From assembly GCA_964463245.1 (NCBI GenBank), contig CAYXBU010000003.1, forward strand, positions 1 to 57,454: 57,454 nucleotides of DNA, in the 5' to 3' direction. Both the position numbers and the translations under genes were made by a program. The DNA is from CAMEON01 sp964463245 (GTDB taxonomy: Bacteria > Bacillota > Clostridia > Oscillospirales > CAG-272). The notes beneath the pieces are model-generated. The model saw only the letters and a program-made list of their open reading frames with translations. It ran no database searches and was not told the origin of the DNA. Positions 31,872 to 39,831 of this stretch are shown here, one piece after another. How positions within the stretch are numbered: the stretch's first letter is position 1; the number at the start of each line of letters is the position of its first letter.

Positions 31872-32654
31872 TCACACCTCCTGTGCCGAGTGCGGTGCCA
31901 CGAAACGGGTGCCCACCGACCGTCCCTCGGCGATATCGTACAGTAAGAGGGGCTTCTGCCCGTTGGCGATGACCATGTCCACCCCCGCCTCCCCGGCGAT
32001 CTGCGCCGCGCGGAGCTTGGTCACCATGCCGCCCGTGCCCAGCGCGGTGCCCTTCCCGCCCGCTAAGGACAGGATATGCTCGTCCAGCCGTTCCACGATC
32101 GGGATGAGCTTGGCGTCGGGATTCTTGTGGGGGTCGGCATCGTACAGGCCGTCGATGTCGGACAGGAGCACCAGCAGGTCGGCGTGTACGCTGGCCGCCA
32201 CGGTGGCCGAGAGGGTATCGTTATCCCCGATGACGATCTCCTCGGTGGAGATGGTGTCATTCTCGTTGATGACGGGGAGGATATGGAAGGCCAGCAACCG
32301 CTCCAGCGTGTTGTGGAAGTTCTCCTTGCGGGTGGGGTCTTCGATGTCGGGGGCGGTGATGAGCAGCTGTGCTACCGTGTGGCTGTAGGCGGCGAACAGA
32401 CGGTCGTAGGTGTCCATCAGCTCGCACTGCCCAACGGCGGCGGCGGCTTGCTTGGTCGGCATATCCGAGGGGCGGGCGGGCAGGTTCAGCTTGCCCACGC
32501 CCATGGCGATGGCACCGGAGGAGACCAGAATGATCTCGTGTCCGGCGTTCTTCAGGTCACTGATGACCCGACACAGCTCCTCCATGCGGCGGATATTCAC
32601 CCGCCCGGTAGAGTGTGTAAGGGTGGAGGTTCCGATCTTGATGACGATCCTCAT
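31872..32654 (-). CDS. proB: Glutamate 5-kinase (short form, no PUA domain)
   Basis: First committed step of proline synthesis: ATP-dependent phosphorylation of glutamate. The 260-aa amino-acid-kinase fold shows RIVIKIGTSTLTH, LVSSGAIAMGVGKL, PVINENDTIS, and IGDNDTLSATVA, with a nucleotide site at GTALGTGGMVTKL. The C-terminal PUA domain of many bacterial ProB proteins (about 365 aa) is absent. Start ATG 32654 with AAGGAAGG ten bases upstream; the 17 extra open codons are unneeded. Normally inhibited by proline. Confidence 0.96.
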   Translation of the reverse strand: MRIVIKIGTSTLTHSTGRVNIRRMEELCRVISDLKNAGHEIILVSSGAIAMGVGKLNLPARPSDMPTKQAAAAVGQCELMDTYDRLFAAYSHTVAQLLITAPDIEDPTRKENFHNTLERLLAFHILPVINENDTISTEEIVIGDNDTLSATVAASVHADLLVLLSDIDGLYDADPHKNPDAKLIPIVERLDEHILSLAGGKGTALGTGGMVTKLRAAQIAGEAGVDMVIANGQKPLLLYDIAEGRSVGTRFVAPHSAQEV

Positions 32655-32708
32655 GAGTTTGATCCTTCCTTTTCTGATCCTTGGCGGTGGCTCCGTGTCG
32701 GGCACGGC

Positions 32709-33665
32709 TCACGCCTCCTCGGTCTCGGTCTTTTTCACCGGGTCGATCATATACCGCTGAATGACCGGCCACGCGGCGTAGTTGTAAATAAAGGCTATGA
32801 CAGCCGGGGCAAACAGGAACACCGCCACGATGGCTCCCGCCGCGATGTTGATCGCCCCGCAGACGATGACCAGTGCTACGCAGAGTGCCAAGAGCACCAC
32901 GATGCCCAGCAGAGCCATCAGGTTCCGCTTGACCCCCAGCGCGGTGAAGATCAGCGCGTTCTTGAGTATCTTGCGGATGGACATATCAAAGGTGACGAGC
33001 ATGGTGTAGATATAGAACCGCATGATGCACCAGATGATGAACAGTGCCACGATCATGATATACATGAAGTTGGTCAGTCCCGTGGGCGCGGCATTGTAGA
33101 AGTATACGAAGTCAAAGCCCAGCGCGAACATGACGAGGCAGTCCAAGAGCCCCAGAAAGAAGCCCTGCTTGAGGTTGCGGCGGATGGCGTAGACGAAATC
33201 CGAGAGGATGAACACGCCGTCACCTTTGACCAGATTCCGCAGGATGAAGGTGGTACCCACCTTCTGCCAGCCGTAGGTGATCACATGGAACAAGAGGAGT
33301 GCGCCGATGATCCACCAGATATAGCTGTTGTAGGCATCGATCTCCCCCAACCTGGAGAAAAGACTGAAGAGGGTCGTGCCCGTGGGGGTGGGTGCCGCCG
33401 TCTGTGCCCCCAGTAATGTCGGGTACAGCGGAAAATACTGGGCGGGAGCCTTGGGTCCCGACATATAGACGAACACGCAGGCGATGGGGACGAGGTACTG
33501 CACCAGAATGAGCAGATTGACCGACACCAGCTTCCAGAACTTCCGTCCAAACAGCTTGAAGAAATACTTCAAGCCGGGCGTGGTGTCCTCGCCCTTTTCC
33601 ACACCGCGCCCGTCCCGCATGGGATCCAACAGGCGCAAGCGACCCTTCTTTTTCTTGGCACTCAT
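32709..33665 (-). CDS. DUF624 (YesL-like) membrane protein
   Basis: A 318-aa membrane protein. After a basic, Lys-rich cytoplasmic N-terminus comes GLKYFFKLFGRKFWKLVSVNLL in DUF624 style, then about six hydrophobic segments, including WWIIGALLLFHVITYG and NLMALLGIVVLLALCVALVIV. A long loop with many Thr/Pro lies between helices 1 and 2. Family members are often encoded with carbohydrate transporters in Firmicutes; their function is unknown. Here the neighbour context is rsmA and the proline genes, which gives no clue. Confidence 0.8.
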   Translation of the reverse strand: MSAKKKKGRLRLLDPMRDGRGVEKGEDTTPGLKYFFKLFGRKFWKLVSVNLLILVQYLVPIACVFVYMSGPKAPAQYFPLYPTLLGAQTAAPTPTGTTLFSLFSRLGEIDAYNSYIWWIIGALLLFHVITYGWQKVGTTFILRNLVKGDGVFILSDFVYAIRRNLKQGFFLGLLDCLVMFALGFDFVYFYNAAPTGLTNFMYIMIVALFIIWCIMRFYIYTMLVTFDMSIRKILKNALIFTALGVKRNLMALLGIVVLLALCVALVIVCGAINIAAGAIVAVFLFAPAVIAFIYNYAAWPVIQRYMIDPVKKTETEEA

Positions 33666-33713
33666 AGTTTTCCAAAACCAACCTTTTTTCAGAATCTTGT
33701 CCGCCGTGCGGAG

Positions 33714-34343
33714 TCAACAGGAAACGATGTAAGAGGTCCATGTATACAGCCCGACCGTCACGGCTCCCGCCGCGCCGACCCCCAGCCAGCCGGTCAGATG
33801 CCGCCGCATGAGGGGGGACAGCCCGCGCTGTCCGGGCAGGTGTTGCATGGTCGGATCGGCGACAGCCGCCGCCGTCGCGCGGCAGTGGAGCGACAGGAAC
33901 AGGCGGAGCAGTAAGCAGACCGCCACCCGCGCCCACACCGTCGGGGCGGACACCCGACACAGGCTCAGGGCACCCAGCGCGGCTCCCTCGCACAGACTGC
34001 CGAGCAGGATGGTCATCCCGCACAGCCCTCCCCCGCAACAGCACAGCCCCGCCAGTCCGAACAGGAGCCAGCCGGGGAGCAAGGAGAGCGCGACCCGCAA
34101 CCAGAACAGGAGTGGATGCAGACCCGCCTGCGGCAGGTGTGCCGCCAACAGCTCCGCCGCCGTGTCGACGGGGAGCGAGGCGCGGCTGAGGAGCCACCCG
34201 CCGAGCAATCCCGCGACCGACAGGACAATATCCATGCACAGTGCGGCAGACCATGGGAAGTCCGTCCACCGCCCGAGGGGCGGCGGAGTCGAGGGCGTGT
34301 CCGATGTGCGAACGGGCGGGGCGAGCAGGAATGACAGCTTCAT
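33714..34343 (-). CDS. Uncharacterised membrane protein (possibly SpoIIM-like)
   Basis: A 209-aa protein with about five hydrophobic segments (ALCMDIVLSVAGLLGGWLL, LLPGWLLFGLAGLCCCGGGLCGM, ARVAVCLLLRLFLSL, LTGWLGVGAAGAVTVGLYTW). The topology and the Gly/Cys-rich central helix recall SpoIIM/DUF95-type proteins, but I see no decisive motif. The open frame extends 52 codons upstream into the rsmA end; the ATG at 34343 has GGAGG eight bases away and is preferred. Confidence 0.65.
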   Translation of the reverse strand: MKLSFLLAPPVRTSDTPSTPPPLGRWTDFPWSAALCMDIVLSVAGLLGGWLLSRASLPVDTAAELLAAHLPQAGLHPLLFWLRVALSLLPGWLLFGLAGLCCCGGGLCGMTILLGSLCEGAALGALSLCRVSAPTVWARVAVCLLLRLFLSLHCRATAAAVADPTMQHLPGQRGLSPLMRRHLTGWLGVGAAGAVTVGLYTWTSYIVSC

Positions 34344-34422
34344 AGGAAATACCTCCGTGTGCGCCGGATGGCGCGGCAGTACGGTACAGCCTATGAGCCG
34401 AGGGGGTCGAATATGACGGAGC

Positions 34423-35304
34423 CTACCCCTTCTGTGCGGCGCGGTAGGCCGAAATGCGATCCGAGAGGGCGGCAAAAGCGGCGGTATCCAGCCGCTCACC
34501 CCGAATGTCGGCGCGGTGGCCGCATTCCGTGATGATGTCGGTCAGGACATCCTTGGGAATGTCCGAAAAGCCCGCTGACAGGGCATTGGCTAAAGTCTTG
34601 CGCCGCTGTTCAAAGGCATAGCGAATGGTGTCAAAGAACAGCTTCTCGTCCAGCGGACGGATCGGAGGCTCCCGCCACAGGCGGATGCGCACCACTGCCG
34701 AGTCCACCTTGGGCGCCGGCAGGAAGTTCCCCGCCGGGACACGGAACAGCCGCTCCGCCTCGCCGTAGTAGCCCAGCACTGCCGTAATGGCACCGTAGTC
34801 CTTACTGCCCGCGCGGGCGCAGAGACGATCCGCCACCTCGGCCTGCACCATGATGGTGATATTGGAGAAGGGGAGCCCGGATTCCAGAAGTCGCATGAGG
34901 ATGGGAGTGGTTATATAGTAGGGGAGATTGGCGCAGACCGAGACCTCCCCCTCGGCAAACGAGCTGTCCAACAGCTCGTGCAGATCCGTCTTCATGAAGT
35001 CCTGATTCAGCACCTCCACCACACCGGGCGGGCAATCCTGCAAGGTAAAGCGCAGGACGGGGATCAGCCGTCGGTCGATCTCCACCGACAGCACCCGACG
35101 GTAGCGCATAGCCAGCTCCTGGGTCAACACCCCGATGCCGGGGCCGATCTCCAGCACGGTCGCATCGCGGGTATCCGAGCAAGCATCCGCAATGTCCTCT
35201 ACCACGGCGGGATTGGTCAGGAAGTTCTGCCCCAGCTCCTTGCGGAAGGTCATGCCGTAGAGGGACATGACGTCCTTGATCACGCGAGGGTCACACAGAT
35301 TCAC
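34423..35304 (-). CDS. rsmA: 16S rRNA dimethyltransferase RsmA (KsgA)
   Basis: Dimethylates A1518 and A1519 in 16S rRNA helix 45 during late 30S assembly. The 293-aa protein has the RNA-binding start FRKELGQNFLTNP, SAM motif I VLEIGPGIGVLTQEL, motif II SVEIDRRL, and catalytic motif IV NLPYYITTPI. The GTG start at 35304 overlaps the nadE stop (GTGA), with GGGAGGGA seven bases upstream inside nadE, so translation is coupled to nadE. Confidence 0.97.
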   Translation of the reverse strand: MNLCDPRVIKDVMSLYGMTFRKELGQNFLTNPAVVEDIADACSDTRDATVLEIGPGIGVLTQELAMRYRRVLSVEIDRRLIPVLRFTLQDCPPGVVEVLNQDFMKTDLHELLDSSFAEGEVSVCANLPYYITTPILMRLLESGLPFSNITIMVQAEVADRLCARAGSKDYGAITAVLGYYGEAERLFRVPAGNFLPAPKVDSAVVRIRLWREPPIRPLDEKLFFDTIRYAFEQRRKTLANALSAGFSDIPKDVLTDIITECGHRADIRGERLDTAAFAALSDRISAYRAAQKG

Positions 35305-37247
35305 GGCTGTTCCCTCCCCGGCTGTAACGCCTCGGCCTCACGGAGCCACAGCTCCGCCGATGCGTCCGACGGCATCCGCCAATCGCCGCGCGGCGACAGT
35401 GCCGCCGATCCGACCTTGGGGCCGTCCGGCAGGCAGGAACGCTTGAACTGCTGGGTAAAGAATCGCCGCAGGAAGATACGCAACCACTTGAGCAGGGTCT
35501 CGTCGTCGTACCGATCGCCCAGCGCGTACTGCGCCAGCCGATACAGCTTGCGGGGGCGCGCGCCCTGCCGCAGGAAGTGGTAGAGGTAGAAGTCATGCAG
35601 CTCGTAGGGGCCGACCAGATCCTCGGTCACCTGTGCAATGCTCCCGTCCTCCGAGGCGGGCAACAGTTCCGGGCTGACCGGGGTATTCAGAATATCCTCC
35701 AGCGCGGCGGCCAGCGCATCCTTGCCCGCCGCCCGCGCCACCTCGGCGGTGTAGCCGACGAGGTCTCGCACCAGCGTCTTGGGGATGGAGGCATTGACGG
35801 CATACATGGACATATGGTCGCCGTTGTAAGTCGCCCAGCCCAGTGCCAACTCGGACAAGTCTCCCGTGCCGACCACCAGACCGCCCTCGGCGTTGGCAAT
35901 GTCCATCAGCACCTGGGTGCGCTCCCGCGCCTGTGCATTCTCGTAGACCACATCATGGCAGGACGGGTCATGTCCGATGTCGGCGAAATGTTGATTGACG
36001 GCATCAAAGATATTCACCGTGCGGAAGTTCACCCCCAACTCACGGCAGAGCACCTCGGCGTTGGACTTTGTCCGCGAGGTCGTGCCGAAGCAGGGCATGG
36101 TCACGGCGGTGATCCTCTCACGGGCAAGCCTCAATCGGTCGGCGGCGCGCACCATGCACAAAAGTGCCAGACAGGAATCCAGCCCCCCCGAGATACCCAC
36201 CACAAGGGTCTTGACGTGGGCGGCGGTCACGCGGGTCGCCAGCCCCTCGGCTTGCATGGTCAAGATCAGCTCGCAACGACGGTGCCACTCGGCGCTGTCG
36301 GACGGCACGAAGGGATGCGGGTCGATATGCCGTGTCAGCGAGGTCACGGTCTCCTCCAGTTCGAAGTAAGCCTCCGACAGGTTGCCGGTCTCGCGGTTAT
36401 CAAACGTATTCATACGGCGGCGGTCGTAAGTCAGCCGTCCGAGATCCAGCTCGGTGATCAGCAGGTCGACCCCGGAGAAGGGCTGACTCTCGCAAAGGAT
36501 GCTCCCGTCCTCGGCGATCAGGGAGTGGCCCGAGAAGACCAGATCGGTGGTGGACTCCCCCGCGCCGCAGTTGGCATACAGGTAGGCGGCATTCAGCCGT
36601 CCCGACTGCCCTGCGATCAGGGTGCGGCGGTACCCCGCCTTGCCCACCGTCTCGTTGGAAGCGGAGGGGTTGCAGATGACGGTCGCGCCCGCCGAGGCCG
36701 CCGCCGCAGAGGGCGGCAGGGGTGCCCAAAGATCCTCGCATATCTCCACGGCCAGGCGGAAGCTCGGCATATTCGTGCAGACGAACAGCTGCTTGGTACC
36801 GAAGGGGATATAGGCACCATCCAGCTCAAAGACCAGCTCCTCGGTCGGGGCGGGGGTAAAATACCGCACCTCGTAGAACTCCGCGTAGTTGGGAATATGG
36901 GTCTTGGGAACCAGCCCCAGCACCTGCCCGCCCTTGCAGACAGCGGCGCAATTATAGAGCTTGCCCGCGAGGGAGATGGGCAGACCCACCACCGTGACCA
37001 TGTCCAAGTCCGCCGTCATGGCAACGAACTGCCGCAGGGCATCCAGTGCGCCATCCAACAGGATATCCTGCAGGAACAGGTCGCCGCAGGTGTAGCCGGT
37101 CAGGCACAGCTCCGGGTAGACCAGCAGCTTGACCCCCGCCTCGGCGGCCTTGTTCGCCGCCTTCACGCAAGCTTCTGCATTATATACGCAATCCGCGACC
37201 CGCACGTCGGGGCGCGCGGTCGCCACCTTGATAAAACCGTCTTTCAT
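35301..37247 (-). CDS. nadE: Glutamine-dependent NAD+ synthetase
   Basis: Final step of NAD+ synthesis: amidation of deamido-NAD+ with ammonia released from Gln. The 648-aa protein joins an N-terminal nitrilase-type glutaminase (Glu46 in YPELCLTGY, Lys115 in PKTHIPNY, Cys170 in EICEDLW) to a C-terminal synthetase with the PP-loop GISGGLDSCLAL and GTGDLSELALGW. Length matches two-domain NadE. First gene of a seven-gene operon (nadE, rsmA, two membrane genes, proB, proA, proC), behind a promoter and a structured leader. Confidence 0.97.
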   Translation of the reverse strand: MKDGFIKVATARPDVRVADCVYNAEACVKAANKAAEAGVKLLVYPELCLTGYTCGDLFLQDILLDGALDALRQFVAMTADLDMVTVVGLPISLAGKLYNCAAVCKGGQVLGLVPKTHIPNYAEFYEVRYFTPAPTEELVFELDGAYIPFGTKQLFVCTNMPSFRLAVEICEDLWAPLPPSAAAASAGATVICNPSASNETVGKAGYRRTLIAGQSGRLNAAYLYANCGAGESTTDLVFSGHSLIAEDGSILCESQPFSGVDLLITELDLGRLTYDRRRMNTFDNRETGNLSEAYFELEETVTSLTRHIDPHPFVPSDSAEWHRRCELILTMQAEGLATRVTAAHVKTLVVGISGGLDSCLALLCMVRAADRLRLARERITAVTMPCFGTTSRTKSNAEVLCRELGVNFRTVNIFDAVNQHFADIGHDPSCHDVVYENAQARERTQVLMDIANAEGGLVVGTGDLSELALGWATYNGDHMSMYAVNASIPKTLVRDLVGYTAEVARAAGKDALAAALEDILNTPVSPELLPASEDGSIAQVTEDLVGPYELHDFYLYHFLRQGARPRKLYRLAQYALGDRYDDETLLKWLRIFLRRFFTQQFKRSCLPDGPKVGSAALSPRGDWRMPSDASAELWLREAEALQPGREQP

Positions 37248-37249
37248 AC

Positions 37250-37352
37250 TGATACAGGTTCCTTTCCAAAATCATATCGCTCAAAGAGCGACCGTTGGGG
37301 TCATTCCTCGGGCGGAGTGACCCTCCAATGCTCCGGTGCAAGGGCTCCTTTC
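37250..37352 (-). promoter_or_regulatory. Structured 5' leader of nadE, candidate cis-regulatory RNA
   Basis: The predicted leader of about 105 bases holds three hairpins in order (minus strand): AGGGC/GCCCT near the 5' end, GGGTCACTCC/GGAATGACCC (arms 37323-37314 and 37307-37298), and TCGCTC/GAGCGA (37291-37277). The last is followed by ATATGATTTT and the ribosome site. I cannot match it to a known riboswitch by eye. Confidence 0.45.
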
Positions 37353-37359
37353 GCCCTCC

Positions 37360-37388
37360 GTTATAGCAGGTCGCCATCCCGACGGCAA
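37360..37388 (-). promoter_or_regulatory. Promoter of the nadE operon
   Basis: On the minus strand TTGCCG (37388-37383) and TATAAC (37365-37360) with a 17-base spacer. It lies directly downstream of the preceding operon's last gene. Confidence 0.65.
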
Positions 37389-37417
37389 GCAACTGTCTGT
37401 TGCCCCCCGCAGGACGA

Positions 37418-38032
37418 TCACTTCATCCACTTCTCCGCCCGCTTTTGCCACTTGAGCCGATACAATATCGCGATCCGGTCGATCAAGAGGTCAAAGAGGA
37501 AGAAGGTCAGGACACACAGCCCCAGCATGATCCAAATGAGGGTATGGGAGGCACCCTCCTCGCCGAGTCCGCGCTGGAATACGTCCATGATACTGCCGCT
37601 CCCGCCCATCATCAGGAGCCAAAAGAAGAGGAGGTAGACCGCGATGGCCGCCGTGATGATACAGAGCTTACAGAGGAAGGCCACCGAGCGGGGCAGCTTG
37701 TCCACCTGCCGCTTGACCACGGGGTAGTACCCGAGGAGACAGGCAAAGAGCCACGGTGCCAGACTCTGCGGCATCAGGATCAGCCCCAGAGCCGAGGTCA
37801 CCCCCCAGCAGAGCAACGTGTAGCGACTCCCGTAGCGGTAGAACACCGGCAGGAACAGAATGGCCGCCACCGTAGCGCAGGTAATGTCGAAGGTCTCCAG
37901 CACCGCGCCCAGCCCCAGCATGACGGTGCCCATGGCACAGAACAGACTGCACACCGCCAACCGATAGGTGGTGCGGGAGCGGCGACTGCGCCCGCGGCGG
38001 GGGGGCGGCCTTGACGGATCCATATCAGCCAT
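37418..38032 (-). CDS. Membrane protein resembling ECF-transporter S components
   Basis: A 204-aa protein. An Arg/Pro-rich basic N-terminus is followed by about six hydrophobic segments: LAVCSLFCAMGTVMLGLGAVL, CATVAAILFLPVFYRYG, LLCWGVTSALGLILM, and a PWLFACLLGYYPVVKRQVDKLP loop. The pattern is seen in uncharacterised clostridial proteins with S-component-like topology, but no substrate motif is visible. It ends the J-domain/DUF5685 operon, nine bases after the J-domain gene. Confidence 0.65.
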   Translation of the reverse strand: MADMDPSRPPPRRGRSRRSRTTYRLAVCSLFCAMGTVMLGLGAVLETFDITCATVAAILFLPVFYRYGSRYTLLCWGVTSALGLILMPQSLAPWLFACLLGYYPVVKRQVDKLPRSVAFLCKLCIITAAIAVYLLFFWLLMMGGSGSIMDVFQRGLGEEGASHTLIWIMLGLCVLTFFLFDLLIDRIAILYRLKWQKRAEKWMK

Positions 38033-38041
38033 AGCTTACCC

Positions 38042-38656
38042 TCAGCAGTGCCGCGTGTTACAACACAGGTTCAGGCAGAGAAGCCCTGTGCATATATCGC
38101 AGACCGAACAGCCGTCGTTCTGTGCGCCGCCCGTGCCGCCGGTCTGCATCTGCGCCCGCAGGTTGGTCTGCGCCGCGCGGTATTCCTGATTCTCGGGATC
38201 CATCCCGCAGGCCGTGTCAAAGAACTGCTGGGCATCCACATAGTACCGCCGCCTCAGCGACACACAGCCCATGAGAAAATACCACTCGGCCGAGCGCTGA
38301 CTGTCGGGCATGGAGACCAGTACCTGATACGCCTCACTGATCCGCCCTGCATTGATCAGCTGACGCACGACCGAAAATTGCTCGGAGTAGGTGCCCCGAT
38401 AGCTGCTCTGTCCTGCTCCGTAGCCGCCGGAGGAGCCGGTACGGGTACCGCCCGCCGTGCCGCCCGAAGCACGCATCTTCTTGATCTCGTCGTAGGCCTC
38501 GTTGATCTCCTTCATCTTCTCGCTCGCCAGGTCGGAAAGGTCACTGTCCCGATACTTGTCGGGGTGATACTTCCGCGCGAGGTTGCGATAGGCGGTCTTG
38601 ATCTCCTCGTCGGTGGCGGTCGGTGCTACGCCCAGCACCTGATATGGGTCTTTCAT
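38042..38656 (-). CDS. J-domain protein with Cys-rich C-terminus
   Basis: A 204-aa DnaJ-type co-chaperone. Residues 1-62 are a J-domain: PYQVLGVAPTATDEEIKTAY with the HPD motif in RKYHPDKYRD. A Gly/Ser/Thr linker leads to a TPR-like helical region (FSVVRQLINAGRISEAYQVL, RRYYVDAQQFFDTACGMDP). The last 22 residues hold eight Cys (CSVC, DIC, LLC, LCC, HC), probably a metal site. It should stimulate DnaK on a specific client. It follows DUF5685 by eight bases; such gene pairs recur in Clostridia, as I recall. Confidence 0.9.
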   Translation of the reverse strand: MKDPYQVLGVAPTATDEEIKTAYRNLARKYHPDKYRDSDLSDLASEKMKEINEAYDEIKKMRASGGTAGGTRTGSSGGYGAGQSSYRGTYSEQFSVVRQLINAGRISEAYQVLVSMPDSQRSAEWYFLMGCVSLRRRYYVDAQQFFDTACGMDPENQEYRAAQTNLRAQMQTGGTGGAQNDGCSVCDICTGLLCLNLCCNTRHC

Positions 38657-38664
38657 GTACCTGT

Positions 38665-39582
38665 TTACCTCTTACCTTTTCGTTTTTTCGGCTCGGGAAA
38701 AAGTGTCTGTCGGGCGACGCGCGGCATCCCCTCGGAGAGGATATTGCGGAGCACGCCCTCGACATCTCGGTCGCGTATGTCCAGCAGATCCAGCGCATCC
38801 GATATGCACCGACTCTCATACAGGAGCGAGAGCCGTATCTCCTCGCGGGTCTCCTCCGACAGCTCCGTTCCTGCATCTCGGCACAGACAGCGGAAGGGGT
38901 TGTAGCGACCCAGCCGTACATCCTCCGCGTAGTCGTCGGCGGCATCCAGAATGTATATCCACCGCCCGGTATGCAGGGCGACCTCCTCGGCGATACGCGC
39001 CCGTCCCCCGTCAAGCCCCCATGTAAGAAGCCCTCCCAAAAGCTCCCCAAAGAGCTGTGCCGGGGCATCCACCGACGGGGGACATTCCTGCTCCAACTCC
39101 CCCAGCCGCTTCATGTGCAGAGCAATGGAGGCGTCCAAAGCGGCTCCGTCCGTCCCCTCGGAGGCGGATGGGTCGCACAGGTTGCGGTGCAGGGCACGGC
39201 GGCGTGCTCCGCCCACCAGCGGGGTCGCCAACAGGGCACGGATATACTTCCCTCCGCGCTCGTCCTGCTTGTCGTCCTCCAGCTTGTGCCAAGCCAGAAG
39301 CGAGGCGGAGATCGCGGTCAAGCGCAGAGCGGGGGTCTCGTCCGCCACGGGGCGGCGGTGGGTGGGGTGTGCCACACATCGCCGCGGCTCCAAGGTGACC
39401 GTCTCATCGGTGATGGCCATACGCATCAGAGCCATAAAGGCAAAATCATAGCTGAGCATCAATCGGGAGCACTGCCCGGTGCACTTGCCCTGCGCACGGC
39501 ACAGGCCGCAATATACGCCCTGATAGCAGTCCAGCTCCCGCAGCTTCAGCTCCGGCTCGTATGCCCGCACATATCCGAACAA
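38665..39582 (-). CDS. DUF5685 family protein
   Basis: A 305-aa protein beginning FGYVRAYEPELKLREL, then CYQGVYCGLCRAQGKCTGQCSR with clustered Cys, the hallmark of DUF5685 (function unknown). A helical region follows with LEDDKQDERGGKY and WIYILDAADDYAEDVRLGRYNPF, reminiscent of terpene-cyclase-like acidic motifs. The annotated frame extends 69 codons upstream, but that part is low-quality and covers a promoter. TTG 39582, six bases after GAGGGAGGG, is where similarity begins, so I take it as the start. Confidence 0.82.
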   Translation of the reverse strand: MFGYVRAYEPELKLRELDCYQGVYCGLCRAQGKCTGQCSRLMLSYDFAFMALMRMAITDETVTLEPRRCVAHPTHRRPVADETPALRLTAISASLLAWHKLEDDKQDERGGKYIRALLATPLVGGARRRALHRNLCDPSASEGTDGAALDASIALHMKRLGELEQECPPSVDAPAQLFGELLGGLLTWGLDGGRARIAEEVALHTGRWIYILDAADDYAEDVRLGRYNPFRCLCRDAGTELSEETREEIRLSLLYESRCISDALDLLDIRDRDVEGVLRNILSEGMPRVARQTLFPEPKKRKGKR

Positions 39583-39617
39583 AGCGCACCCTCCCTCTGC
39601 CAAAAGATATTCATTGT

Positions 39618-39646
39618 ATTGTAACGCAAAATCGTCGGCAAAACAA
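39618..39646 (-). promoter_or_regulatory. Possible promoter of the DUF5685 operon
   Basis: On the minus strand TTGTTT (39646-39641) and TACAAT (39623-39618) with a 17-base spacer, about 36 bases before the TTG start. Confidence 0.45.
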
Positions 39647-39831
39647 CCGAAATAATGTAAATTTTCCTCGGCAGGGGCACTTTTCTCGAGTCTGCGTGAA
39701 AAATTTACATTTTCAGAACAGTTTGTTTGCTTGAGGGGAACATTTGGCGTGTAGAATAAGGCATACGTTGTACGGTCTCCTTCGTACATCTCGGATTAAC
39801 GCCTATCCATCACCGAAAGGTCTCCTTTACA

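Noticed and set aside
29044..32388. 1114-aa plus-strand open frame across the proline operon
   Set aside because: It is the antisense shadow of proC, proA, proB and the ARH gene. No ribosome site and no family features.
35577..37637. 686-aa plus-strand frame opposite nadE
   Set aside because: Antisense shadow of nadE with low-complexity composition.
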